64,000 nucleotides of DNA from Zymoseptoria tritici IPO323. Taxonomy: Eukaryota; Ascomycota; Dothideomycetes; Mycosphaerellales; Mycosphaerellaceae. The position numbers and the translations under genes are program-made. Shown here piece after piece: positions 52,758 through 64,000 of the stretch. The notes beneath the pieces are model-generated. The model made no database searches, was not told the origin of the DNA, and was given only the letters and a program-made list of their open reading frames with translations. How positions within the stretch are numbered: the first letter of the stretch is position 1; each line of letters begins with the position of its first letter. The DNA is taken from contig NC_018210.1 of the NCBI RefSeq assembly GCF_000219625.1, positions 1 to 64,000 of the forward strand. Direction: 5' to 3'.

Positions 52758-52859
52758 GAGGGTGAGTGACCTTCACCACTTCACTTCGCACAATCGCACC
52801 TTAAGTCAGCTGTATACCAACCTTACGATTGCGATTATGTCACCTCACCTGTTACAATG

Positions 52860-54100
52860 TAGCCATTGAGTCATGCATCCGATATCGGTTATCGGTCTAT
52901 ATATATAGCACTGTAGGTAGTAGTTAGGAATTTAATTACTTTTTAGCTCTAATCTTTAATAGGTTATAAGCCCGGTTAGCGCTTTAGGCATTAATTGCCG
53001 CATCTTTACGATTATAAGCCTTATTAATTAATTATTACTACAACTATATGTACTAGCTATATGTAGGGACGGTTTAATTAACGTCTAATCGTTTTTAAAA
53101 AACTAGAGGCTGTTTAAAGAATCTAGAGAATCTAGTATATCTAGCTTAGAGATTCGATACACCGATGTCGCCGTTAGACTCCTTAGTCCGGTTTAATAAA
53201 CTAGGCCTTATCTTTTTAACTATTAGTATAGTCTATAGTTTAACGCTATTATCTACGACAATCTAATATATCTAACACGTTAATAAGGCACACTTACTAT
53301 TAATTTGAAAAACCTAACATACTATTATTACGGCATCTATACTTTTAATATAGCTAGAACGGTATTATAGGGCAAATAGTCTACTACAACGGCCTATCAA
53401 ATTTTTAAGGATTTTATAACCTAATGCGGTCTAGCTAGTGTCTAAGAACTTACTTAGTAACTAGAGATTATAATTCTACTTCTACCGTACACTAACTATT
53501 AAAGGTTATTAATTTTCTATAATAGCTCCTCGAAGACTATTAAACGAGACACTAGAGCAAAAAGCCGAACGTAAACGTTTTATAAACGCTAAATACAAGC
53601 GCGTAGAAAGACATTATAAGGCATAAGTAAAGATTTAAGCTAAAGAATCTCGAAGATAAGTATAATTTGAACTTAACGTAAAGAAGGCTATAGGCTTAAA
53701 CTCGAAGAAACAACTGTTTTCTTCTCTCGAAGTACCTAACCCTACTAGACTAAAACCTATTATATTCTTCGACATTAACGACTAGGGAAATACGATAACC
53801 GAAGGGGTACGAAGCGGTATAAGTTCTAAACACCTACTAAAAAAGCCTAAAACTGTCCGCTCGAAACCTACGCGCCGTACTAAGGCTACACTTACTTTAA
53901 CTACCGATATAACAACTACTACGTAAGCTTCCGTATTAAATTCAAACCCTCTAGCCTAGGGAAACTCGGCCTTATTATTAACTTTATCCTCTAAAGACGA
54001 AGACGACTTAGACTTTCTATTTAAAAAGCTACCTATCTTAAACAAAGTAGGAAAACAACCTATTAAAGATATACTACTATACTCTCTAATTAAATCTCGC
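52860..54100. other. Unassigned RIP-mutated sequence
   Basis: The most AT-rich part of the block. A charged Lys/Arg-rich reading (about 53,540-53,740, plus strand, with stops) could be the tail of a transposase, but I cannot name its family. It may also include the copia 5' LTR, which I could not delimit. Confidence 0.4.
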
Positions 54101-56415
54101 TCGCGAGAACCTAGTCTAATACGAGACGAATTATCTACGTATTAATTCGCGTTAGCTCTAATTAGTAACATTACTATAGCTCCTAGAGCTATACGTAATA
54201 GCGCGGCGGCGTCCGCCGATACTAAATCCCTATCCTCGGGCATATTACCCCTACCGAGAATAAACGCGAACGCTATTCTAGTTACCGTACGAATTACTAA
54301 GAACTCGCGCCTTTATAACGAGGCATTCTATAAAGCTTATCGAGATATAAAGGCTTTTAATAGCTATACGACCCTACTAGGACAAGAGAACTATACCGAC
54401 TAGTATCGAGACTTTACTATCTTACTTCGTAAAGTTAGATATCTCGATCTCTTCTAAGAGGAAATCGTCCCTAAATACCCGGTTAACCTAACGACTCTCG
54501 AGTATAACGAGTATATACTCGAACATACATCGTAGATAGGTAGAAACAGTTCTCTCCTCGGTTATATAATAGGCATATTATATACTAATCTTTAATTAAA
54601 AATTAAGTCGACAAAGCTCGTTAAAGACGCTATAAAAATTATTAATTTTTAATGTACCTCCGCCGGAATCCCTCTACTACTTAAAGCAAAACGTAAGTAG
54701 TAGAACTACTCGTTCGATTAAGCTCCCTCGTTTAATAAATTCCTTAATAAATTTAAGAAGAGATACGATAACTTTAATCGTATTCGCTCCCTCGAGAGAA
54801 TTACGGAAGAGATAAAGATTATATAGTTTCTTATCGCCCTTAGACCGCAATTTTATAGCTAGATTACTACTATTAGCCTAATAAGCTTAATTATTAGTAT
54901 AGGTCCTAGTCTACTATTAAACTTCGTAGACATCTCGACGTCTACGTAAAATGTCTAGAATTAATTAACTTTAGACGCGAACCTACCGCTTATACTAGCG
55001 AATTAAATGTCGTACGCTACTATAATACTAGGACAGAAACGCGGTTTTAGCTAGCGAATGCTACTAATTAGAAAGCTTATTAGCTCTACGTACGTTAAGT
55101 GCTAGTAGCCCGGACATAAAAATGCGAGATAATATATAAATAGCGAATGCTATAAATAGAACACCGAGGCGTTTAATTAAGTAATAGAAAGGAAGCGTTA
55201 AAAGGACGTAAGCGGTTATTTACGCCCTATACTACCTAGTCGACCTTTAAATATATTAATTTAGCGACTAGCGACCGGTACGAATATAACCTACTTTAGA
55301 CAAACCGATAACAACGTATAAGATGTTATTAAGAACGTAACCGCTACCTTCGCGGACTCCTCTATAGTATTTACCGACTCCGGGTAACTCGCCGACTTTA
55401 AGCCGGAAATATAGAATATAACTTTTCTACCTAATAGCGTACCCGCTACTATTACTACGTATAAAGCGGTAAAGCCCGACGATGTTACCCTACGCGATAC
55501 GAAACTAGTAGAAGTAAAGAAAGGACTTTTTCGAAAGTTCGACTAGATCGTTAACTCTAGTACTACGTCGTACGTCTATAACGAAAAGTCGCTATTTACC
55601 GACTATAAGGAACTCCCTAAGCCTATCGAGATAATAGGTTACGGGAGAGGTTTCTTCGTAGTAGGAGTTAGTAAAGTAGTCCTATCTATACTACGACTAA
55701 AAGGCGTTACCGAGTTAGTTCTTACTAAGGTTATATACGTACCTTAAATGTCCGTTAATCTAGTCTCTGTTTCTAGTATTAATCGGAATAATACTAACTA
55801 CGTCTCTACGTATAGATCCTACTACTTCGAGGACAAGACTACCGAGGAAGTACTATTTACCGGTACGTAATACGGTTCCCTATAGAAACTCGACATATCG
55901 CTTAGTCGTACGTATAACGTATACTAGAGCGAGGACCCCGAAATTATAAGCGTATTTAATGCCTCCTTCTTTAATTCTAATACTATTAGACGCCTACCTC
56001 TATTAATTTAGTATAAAAGACTTAGCTATATTAGCGATATACTATTACGAGAGATGCTCTACTACTACGAAATTACTTTTATCGACGAGAAATTCTTATA
56101 CGAGTCCTATAATCGGAACAAGCTTAAACAAAAGTTCGCTATATCTAAGCTACTTCGCGTATAGAATCCTCTTATAAAAGTTTATATAGATCTCGGAGGG
56201 CCCCTACTAGACTTAATCTTAGGCGAGGTTTACTACCTTCTTATCGTCGATAATTATACGCGATACGGATAGCTTTATACGCTAAGGACGAAATAAGCGT
56301 AGGAAGTCTACCGATACTATTACGACTTCGAAGTTAGAATGTATTACTAATTCGGCGCTATAATTAAAGAAGCTCGGGTAGATAGTAGTACGGAGTTTAC
56401 CGGTATTATCGCGAA
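54100..56415 (+). mobile_element. Ty1/copia retrotransposon, left part (RIP-mutated)
   Basis: Reading through stops, a gag-like stretch (about 54,150-55,000) precedes a zinc-knuckle relic (PGHKNARYYINSEC, near 55,110). Then come a protease region (FADSSIVFTDSG, near 55,350), the GAG-pre-integrase segment (YKRLSYISDILLREML) and an integrase start (KVYIDLGGPLLDLILGEVYY, then VDNYTRYG). Reading is interrupted inside the integrase core by the gypsy insertion at 56,415. Gag-protease-integrase order before RT is diagnostic of copia. Confidence 0.78.
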
Positions 56416-56744
56416 TATAAGGACACCCTTACGATAACGCCTCCTACCTATCCTAACCTAGACTATCCTAGTACTATAGATTACCGGTACTATCTTATCT
56501 AGCCTAGACTAGGACATCCTATAGAGGGACGAACCTTACGGGCGTACGACGGCCCCCGAGCGGACGTTAGACTACGACCGGTGCCTAGTCTAGGCGGAGG
56601 GACGTATTTAGTAACACGAAGGGTAGGTATATAGCCTCGGGGGACGCTCTCGTCTATTCCCTTCCTTATCGAATCGACTCGTTATATTCTATAACTATTT
56701 GTTTTCGGTATAAGCCTACATTCCCTCTTAAGGTACTTCTAACA
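56416..56744 (+). repeat. Gypsy 5' LTR (329 bp)
   Basis: Begins TATAAGGACACCC and ends CTTCTAACA. The canonical TG...CA ends have become TA...CA. It is the same length as the 3' LTR, with ten mismatches between them, all CpA/TpG versus TpA. Confidence 0.95.
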
Positions 56745-58729
56745 TTCGATTCGATTAAAAATAACCGTATAACTATACCGAAAACTACCGATATAGCTCT
56801 AAAGGTTACCCGTCGTTAGGACGATTCCCTTCCTAATACCTCCGCCCGATAGTAGGCGAGCGCTTCCTCTACGGAGCTATCGGCTACGCCCGCTAGTTAG
56901 CTATAGGACGTTAACCTTCTTAACTAGCCTAGCTCGGGAGAGACCTCGGAAGAAAAGGCTACCCGGGAGTACGATAACGAAGTCGCCCGCGCTACCTTCG
57001 AGTTCCTAACCCTTTAGTAGAAGATTAAGGAACTCCGTACCGAACTAGACTATCCTACGCTAGAAGGGAACCTAAGGACGGCTACCCTCCGCTATTTTTT
57101 CTCCGAACCTAACTAGTATACTAAGACTAGGGATAACCTTCCTAAGTTAAAGGAGCTACTAGTCTTCGAGGGCAAGTCGCGTACGAGCTACGACGACTAG
57201 GTCCGAGCCCTCAAAAGAGCCTTTAGACGATACGAAGGATTCGCCGAACGCGAAGACCGTAAGGTCGACTTTACTACCGACTATATAGGAAAGCTCTAGT
57301 AAGACTACTAGGAACGCTACGTCGACGGCCTTAACGACTATTCTAAGCTAACCTAGTCTATAATAAAGGAGGTTATGCTTAACTTAATAGGTATAGAGAC
57401 CGAACGGCGCGAGAAGGCCTACGAGAAGCTAAAAAAGGTTACCCTAGGTAACCGTACGCCGGAAGAACTCCTCGAGGAGCTAAAGATACTCTAGAAGGAG
57501 CTCGATAAAAGGGACGATAGTAAGAAGATCCTTAGGTTCTATAGCGCCCTTCTATAGACCCTTCGTAACCGCCTCTCGAACTACCCTACTACTCTACTAA
57601 ACCTAGTAGACGCCGAGGAGAGGGCTAAAAAGGCCTACCGTACTAATAAGGGCTCTAAATAAGAGGCTCGTAAGAGGTAGGCTACTAAAAGGGCCGCTAA
57701 GTAGGCGAAGAAGCGCCCTAGCGACAGCTCTACTACTCCGGGCGGTAAGAAGGTAAGGACTAGCGATAGCGAATAGAACCCGAAGGCCCCCTCTAAGGCT
57801 ACGTACTACGGATGCTAATAGGTCGGGCATATCCGCCGCGACTATACTAACTAGCACCTATAGAAGGATTCGGGGAAAGAGACGCCCCCTAAGTAGACGC
57901 TATTACTTAGGTAGGCTAAGTCCTCTATAATAAGGATTAGCGGCGCTCGGCTAAGCTAGGAAAGCGCCGCGCCTAGTAAGGGCGCCTAATTAGCGTCGAG
58001 TTAACGCTAAACAGCCTAGGGGAGTCTAGAAAGGTCCGGGGCCTAATTAATAGCAGCGCCTAGGACAACTTCTACGATTCTATACTAGTAAAGGAAATAG
58101 GGTAGACGGTTTCCGAGCTATCTACCTAGACAAAGTACATAACTCTAAATAGCTAGAGCCTATAGGTCTTTAGAGAAACGAGAAACTCCTATAAGGCTAT
58201 AGACACCGCTAGTAAGGCGTAGGGGTACGTAGATACGTTTAAGGTAGGACGTATCTATAGTTTCGAAGTCGTACTCGGTATACCCTAGCTTAAGAAGTAT
58301 AACCCGGGTATTAACTTCGCTCTAAAGAAGGTCTTCTAGAGGTAGAAACCTCGAAAGCGGCAAGCGATAGCGGTAGTATCCCCGGACAGGTTCTACCGGG
58401 AGTATCTCGGTAAAGTCGAGGTAGCTCTTTACGTTATATCGATCTAAGAGGTTAAGGATAGACTCGAACTAGACTAGAACAGCGTCCTAACGGCGTACTC
58501 TAACTTCTCCGACGTCTTTTCGGAGGAGTTAGCTAGCGAGTTAGTACTATATAGACCGTACGATCTTAGGATCGACCTAGTTAAGGGAGTAAAGGTCCTA
58601 TTTAGCCCTATATACGCTCTGTCGGAGGTAGAGATAGATACGATACGTAAGTAGCTCCCTAAACATCTAAAGAATAGCTTTATTCGCCGCTCGATATCCT
58701 CGGCGGGCGCGCTAATCCTCTTCGCGAGG

Positions 58730-59960
58730 AAAAAGGACAATATACTCCGCCTCTATGTCGACTACCGCGGCCTAAATGCGGTTACGGTAAAGAATAGGGG
58801 GGGTCTTCCCCTAATTTCCGAGTTAATAGACTAGCTAGCCGGCGCTAGGTACTTTACGAAGATAGACCTCCGCTACGCGTACTACCGTATCCGTATCCGG
58901 GAAGGCGACGAGTAGAAGACAGCCTTCCGGACTAGATACGGCTATTTCGAATATACCGTAATGCCCTTCGGGCTCTATAATACCCCCGCGGTATTCTAAA
59001 ACTTTATTAATAGCGTATTAGTAGGGCTAATCGACGTGTTCTACGTCGTTTACCTCGACGACATCCTTATATACTCTAAAACGACGGAGGAGTACGAGGG
59101 CTACGTCCGGGAGGTACTAGAGCGCCTCCGGAAACATAAGTTATATACTAACTTGTCTAAGTACAATTTCTATAAGGACCGCGTCGACTACCTCGGGTAC
59201 GTTATTATACGTAAGGGGCTAGAGATCGACCTAGAACGGGTTAGATCGGTCTAGGAGTAGCTACTTCCCTAGTTAATATATAATATTAGGGTCTTTATCG
59301 GCTTCGCGAACTACTATAGGCGCTTTATTAAGGGTTTCTTACGCCTCGCTACGGCACTTAACCGCTATACGGAGGGGAAAAAGGTAGTAAACTAACGTAA
59401 GAAGGAACGAGCATACTTAGAGCTCGACGAGCAAGCTATGTTTTTCTTTAACGAATTATAGAAAAGGTTCTCGGAAGCTCCTATCCTACGCTATTTTAAC
59501 CTAGAACTACCCTATAGGGTAGAAACCGACGCCTTAGGCGAGGCAATCTCGGGCATCCTAAGCTAACTATACGAAGACTACGGCAAAAAGTAGTAGTTCC
59601 CTATATTATACTTCTTACAAAAGATAATCGCGGCAGAACGGAACTACGTTACGAAAGACGCCGAGCTGTTAGTAGTCGTAGACTCCTTTAAGCACTTTAG
59701 ATAATACCTAGAGGGGGCTCGATACTAGGTCGAACTACTAACGGATTATATAAACCTATAAACTCTTATAACGACTAAGACCTTGTCTAGGTAGTAGGTT
59801 AGATAAGCCGAGTAGTTATCGTAGATCGACTTTAGGACTATTTATAGACCCGGTAAGGCTAATAGGGCGGCGGATATACTAAGTAGAAGGCCCGACCTAA
59901 TAGACAAGGACTACTCTAGATAGTAGGCTATAGGCGAAGAGTCGTCTATAAGCTTACGGC
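58730..59960 (+). pseudogene. Gypsy reverse transcriptase and RNase H
   Basis: Recognisable through TAG stops: [14 protein letters not shown] start, YFTKIDLRYAYYRIRI, TRYGYFEYTVMPFGLYNTPA, then the catalytic VVYLDDILIYSK and DRVDYLGYVI, and FIGFANYYRRFIKGF. RNase H follows (PYRVETDALGEAISGILS, ERNYVTKDAELLVVVDSFK, YRPGKANRAADILSRRPD). An open piece of 72 codons survives at 59,036-59,254. Many stops fall where Trp or Gln is conserved in the family. Confidence 0.92.
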
Positions 59961-59999
59961 TCTTCTAGACGGCATTCTAACCGCATCTGGACTATAATA

Positions 60000-61480
60000 G
60001 ACTAGTAAGGCACGTAGGGGTAGTAAAGGACGCCCTAGACCTAAAAACGCGCCTAAAACGCGCCCTCTTAAAAGATCCGACCTATAATAGGATTAACGAA
60101 GAGAAGGACTAAGCGGAACCTACTTTCTAGGTAGATCGATAGACTAACGAGGATAGAGTCGCGTATATAGACGGCAATGCCTACGTACCTAAAGGAAGTA
60201 TAAGACTCTAACTACTTTAGGAATGCTACGACGACCCTATAGTAGGGCACTTCGGCTTCTCTCGAACGCTCGAACTTCTATAAAGGAGTTTCTACTAGCC
60301 TAAAATAAGGAAATACATTAAGGACTATATACGAACGTATTAAGCGTATAGTAGGTTAAAGCTACGGCGGCATAAACCTTACGGATTACTATACGTAGAG
60401 CTACTATTGCTTATACTATAGGAGGATGTAACGCTAGACTTTATAACGGACCTACTACCTAGTATGCTTCTAGGCTAGGCTTACGACTTAATCCTAGTAA
60501 TCGTAGACAGATGTACTAAAATAGTCTATTATGCGCTATATAAGAAGACGATTACCGTAGTAGAGCTCGTAGAGGTGTTTATAAGGGAAGTCGTACAACT
60601 CTATAGCGTACTAGCTACGATTACGTCGGATCGAGGGCCTATCCTAACCTTAAAATTCTAGAGCACGTTCTGTTTCTGCCTTAGTATACGCCGAAAACTA
60701 AGTATAGCGTTCTACCCTTAAACAGACGGGTAAATAGAGCGCTAAAACTAGACGCTAGAGTAGTATCTTCGTATATACTACAACTATAAACAGGATAACT
60801 AGGCCTCCCTACTCTCTACTACGGAATTCTCGTACAATAATAGCGTACACTCCGTAATAGGGGTTACGCTATTCTAGGCGTATACGATACGGGACCCTCG
60901 GCGGTGCTACTAGCCTAGACTACGCTAGAATAGACGAGAAGCCCCGTTCGCCGCACAACTTACGGACCGCGTTATCTCTAACTAGAAGAAACTACGGGTT
61001 AGACTAGCTAAAATAAAGAAGCAAATAGCTAAGTAGGCAAACGAGTATAGGAAGGACATCTCCTTTAACGTCGGAGACGAAGTCTACCTTAATATACGTA
61101 ACATTAGGTTATTAAGACCTTCGGCGAAGCTCGATTACAAATACATTAGACCTTATAAGGTAAAAGCGGTTATTAACCGCGTCGTATATACGCTCGATCT
61201 ACTAGACTTACTAAAGATCTACCTAACCTTCTATGTTTCTCTACTAGAACTATCTATCCCGGACTAGTTTAGTCGCAAACAGGATAGGATAATGCGATAC
61301 GACGTAGGAGAGAACAACGAATACGAAGTCGAGGCTATTCTAGCCGAACATATAGACGAACTAAACAATCGGGAGTACCTTATTAAGTAGAAAGATTACG
61401 ACTAGTCCGAGAACTCCTAGGAAGTAGTAGTTAATATTAGCCCGGTAGCAATGCGGGCCTACTAGCGTAGAATAGGCTAG
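60000..61480 (+). pseudogene. Gypsy integrase and chromodomain
   Basis: Through stops: the zinc-finger part (GHFGFSRTLELL, then RKYIKDYIRTY), DDE core (DFITDLLPSM, LILVIVDRCTKIVYY, ATITSDRGPILTL), and near the end a chromodomain (YEVEAILAEHIDELNNREYL followed by a Lys-x-Lys-Asp-Tyr segment). Chromodomains guide such elements to heterochromatin, consistent with the dense nest here. Confidence 0.85.
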
Positions 61481-61499
61481 AAAGGACTAACTGCGCGCG

Positions 61500-62886
61500 G
61501 TAAATTCTAGAAAAAACGCTAACCCCCTCGGCTAATTTTTTATTCCTTTTTCCTTTATAATATTAGACTTTAATATTTTTAATAATTCTAGGGATTTTAT
61601 TTAGGCGTTAAGGCTTTCTATTCTAGACTATTCTAGCCTACGTTAAGCTATTCTGCGCTATTATAACTTAAAAGGGCCCTATTACTCTACGTAATAGCGT
61701 TATCTATTATACCCTATATACTACTAGAGCTAACTAGACTAAACCGGCTTAATTATTACTATCCTCGTCCGAAGCGTCCTCTCTACGCTCCTAAGCGGCC
61801 GTAGTGCGCACTAAAGCCTTTAACGCCTCCCTATTAGTCTTTCCCGTACCCCTAGCGTACGTATTAAACCTCTTTAGGGCCTTACTATTACGATGTAAGG
61901 TAGTCTTATACTTATTAAGCTTGTCTGTTAACGACTAGACCGTAATAGCGCCCTTTAGATTAATTAGGCGGCTTCTCTTAGACCTCGGGGTCCCGGTAGT
62001 AGCCTACTCCTACATCCTAGCGTTAGCATAGTCTAAAATGCGCTAGAACGGTATACTTACGGCCTTCTCTATATAAGTAGCGGCCGACCTATCCCGCTTC
62101 TTAACCTTTTAACCCGTCGTGTTCTACTCGCGGGTACCCTAGTATAAAGTAAGACCCTCCGGGCCGCGAACGCTGTTTCTAAGCTCCCTAAGGCGCTAAC
62201 TATTAGCATACTAGTCCAAAATAAGCTAGAACGGTATATACAACTTAATCGAACTAGCAAACAGGAGTACCTTACTCCTTAACTTCTTCCTATTGTCCGC
62301 GTTTGCTACCGGATTAGCGTACTCTACTTAAATCTAGGCATTAATAGTGTCCTACTCGTCCTTACGGGCCGGAGGGAGCTATTTAGGGTTAGCCTAGATC
62401 TAAAAGACTCTAGAATAGTCTAGAAATATCCTACCTAGAAACAATCGGCGTTTCTATCGTCTAGACAACCGGCGCATTTAGTAGTAATGCCCTTAATAGG
62501 CTTCTCTAACGCTAACTAGTATAGTTTAGTTAAGTCTTTGTTCTACTTAATGTCTTTAATGTAATTAAAGTACGGATTATAGTTAAAAGTCCCGTTGCGG
62601 ACCTTTCTAGCGTAATCGTTACGTACGAGGGCCGCGGCGGCGGAAGACATAGTATGTCTACGCTAATATTAGCCTTACTAGACCTAAACTAGACTATACT
62701 AGCACTACCCTAGATTACTTACTTTTTAGTAGTTAGTAAAGAAGAGAGAAAGTTTAGAAGAAGAATTAAATTAATATAGCGACGCTATAGACCCGCAAAT
62801 CCTTCTAGATTAGGACATCTAGTAGCTAACAGCTTATAAATTTTCTACTATAACTAAGGTTAGTTATAGAGAGGGGAGGGGGGCAA
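61500..62886. other. Gypsy 3' internal sequence after the chromodomain
   Basis: About 1.4 kb between the integrase-chromodomain end and the 3' LTR, longer than needed for a simple 3' leader. On the minus strand some reading is open (for example 62,069-62,260) with Arg-rich, Ser-rich composition. It may be an additional, antisense element gene, but no family is recognised. Confidence 0.4.
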
Positions 62887-63215
62887 TATAAGGACACCCT
62901 TACGATAACGCCTCCTACCTGTCCTAACCTAGACTATCCTAGCACTATAGATTACCGGTGCTATCTTATCTAGCCTAGACTAGGACATCCTATAGAGGGA
63001 CGAACCTTACGGGCGTACGACGGCCCCCGAGCGGACGTTAGACTACGACCGGTACCTAGTCTAGGCGGAGGGACGCATTTAGTAATACGAAGGGTAGGTA
63101 TATAGCCTCGGGGGACGCTCTCGTCTATTCCCTTCCTTATCGAATCGACTCGTTACATTCTATAACTATTTGTTTTCGGTGTAAGCCTACATTCCCTCTT
63201 AAGGTGCTTCTAATA
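62887..63215 (+). repeat. Gypsy 3' LTR (329 bp)
   Basis: Pairs base for base with 56,416-56,744 apart from ten transitions. It starts after the polypurine tract and ends CTTCTAATA, followed by the target duplication GCGAA. Confidence 0.95.
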
Positions 63216-63220
63216 GCGAA

Positions 63221-64000
63221 TGTCGCGTACGCTACTAGGCTACACTTTATAGCGTCGGTGCCCTACTAGTAGGAGTAGAATAGGGTTGTCGAATAAAGAT
63301 ATTAAACGCTCTAGAATATTATTCGATGTATAGAATTTAACGGTTAATTAAAAAACTAGCTATAGCCCGAACTAATTAAAGCGGCGCTCTTTATTAATAA
63401 TCGTTCCCCTTCGATAGCTCTATATAACTAGAAGAGCCCCTATAAGTGTCTTTTTAGTAATATCCCCGATATTAACTAGATTCGACGAGTAGGCTGTCGC
63501 GCCTATAAGCTAGTTCTAAAGCGAAAATTCCCGAAGAAATATAATAAGCGCGTATATCTCCGAGTGCTTATCGGTTTCGAAGGAACAAATGTCTTCCGAC
63601 TATAGGACCTAGTAACTAGAAAAGTCGAACGCGCAAAAGAGGTTCTTTTTAATAAGAACGTACGCCTTAACTATAACGTAGTTCCCTAGCTACGTTTTCC
63701 TATTTACGGCGTTAATAAAATAGACTATATCGCGCTATAGGCTATAGAAGAAGTATTACCGCATAAATTCTAAAAGGCACCGACTAGACTTATAAGACTT
63801 AAGGAGTCGAGTGCTATATAATCCGAGTAGGAGCAACATACCCGTTAAGGTAACCGAATTCCGAATCCTATGTAGCCTATCGCCTTAACTAGACTAATAC
63901 CCTTAAAAGTCCCCTCTAACGTACGACTACCTACTATTAACTCGGACGACCTACGTAAGCGTATAGACATCGTATAGATAATGAATTATATATGTATTAA
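63221..64000 (+). mobile_element. Ty1/copia retrotransposon, right part (RIP-mutated, runs off window)
   Basis: It continues the integrase interrupted at 56,415: ELIKAALFINNRSPS, then SPYKCLFSNIPDINQIRRVG, CRAYKLVLKRKFPKKYNKR and VYLRVLIGFEGTNVFRL, the standard copia integrase C-terminus, with ERAKEVLFNKNV after it. The RT and 3' LTR must lie beyond base 64,000. Confidence 0.85.

Larger units (their letters stand above)
56416..63215 (+). mobile_element. Full-length Ty3/gypsy chromovirus inserted in the copia element
   Basis: The element is 6,800 bp with two 329-bp LTRs and a 5-bp target duplication GCGAA (56411-56415, 63216-63220). A polypurine tract GAGAGGGGAGGGGGGC lies just before the 3' LTR. 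Reading through stops gives gag with a zinc-knuckle relic (about 57,800-57,860), then RT, RNase H, an integrase with zinc finger and DDE core, and a C-terminal chromodomain. That order is Ty3/gypsy, chromovirus branch. It is inactivated by dozens of RIP-type stops. Confidence 0.92.
52860..64000. other. RIP-mutated transposon block
   Basis: TpA and CTAG are abundant, CpA and TpG are almost absent over many consecutive lines, and CpG remains common. No ORF longer than about 90 codons survives. This is the composition left by RIP (C to T at CpA on either strand). The change from the neighbouring gene is sharp at about 52,860. All coding assignments inside come from reading through in-frame TAG and TAA codons. 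Confidence 0.93.

Noticed and set aside
1..64000. tRNA, 5S or rDNA genes
   Set aside because: I looked for cloverleaf B-box patterns and 5S-like sequence by eye and found none convincing. A covariance-model scan would be needed to exclude them.

Overview
The window is one chromosome end of a filamentous ascomycete (Pezizomycotina; a Dothideomycete is my best guess from overall resemblance, not a proof). It opens with a terminal CCCTAA array. The genes have short 48-62 bp GT-AG introns, and the repeats carry the mark of repeat-induced point mutation (RIP): CpA and TpG changed to TpA while CpG is kept.

Layout. 1-19,666 is a subtelomeric add-on. It holds a DIM-2-like DNA methyltransferase gene cut off by the telomere, minisatellites, a 1,677-bp tandem array carrying two non-autonomous hAT elements, a LINE with decayed ORF1 and ORF2, and two further retroelement 3' ends. 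The LINE and both 3' ends are each followed by a short interstitial CCCTAA tract. Their order and orientation fit retrotransposons that used the telomere 3' end as primer. The last tract sits directly on a broken gene at about 19,667, which looks like an older chromosome end. 19,667-52,600 is gene-bearing. First comes a probable ribosomal-peptide (RiPP, dikaritin-like) locus: a UstYa/DUF3328 oxidase gene and a divergent secreted precursor of seven related Kex2-bounded peptides. They are now separated by a 9,003-bp PIF/Harbinger element that itself contains a 5.6-kb LINE. Next are two tandem paralogues of unknown function and a Tle1-like DUF2235 hydrolase. Core genes follow: POP5, ESF1, a six-cysteine secreted protein, a DPB3-type histone-fold protein, a CLC Cl-/H+ exchanger, a DUF7053 protein, a CFEM/chitin-binding protein, and the gephyrin-type molybdenum cofactor enzyme. 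From about 52,860 to the right end the DNA is a heavily RIP-mutated nest: a complete 6.8-kb Ty3/gypsy chromovirus (329-bp LTRs, 5-bp target duplication) inserted in a Ty1/copia element that runs off the window.

How it fits together. The window records repeated transposon invasion, RIP, and telomere-linked growth and breakage. A DNA methyltransferase gene of the DIM-2 type, itself tied to silencing of RIP-mutated DNA, lies broken at the tip. Gene models with introns were built by hand from splice signals and frame continuity. Family names rest on recognised motifs, without database searches.
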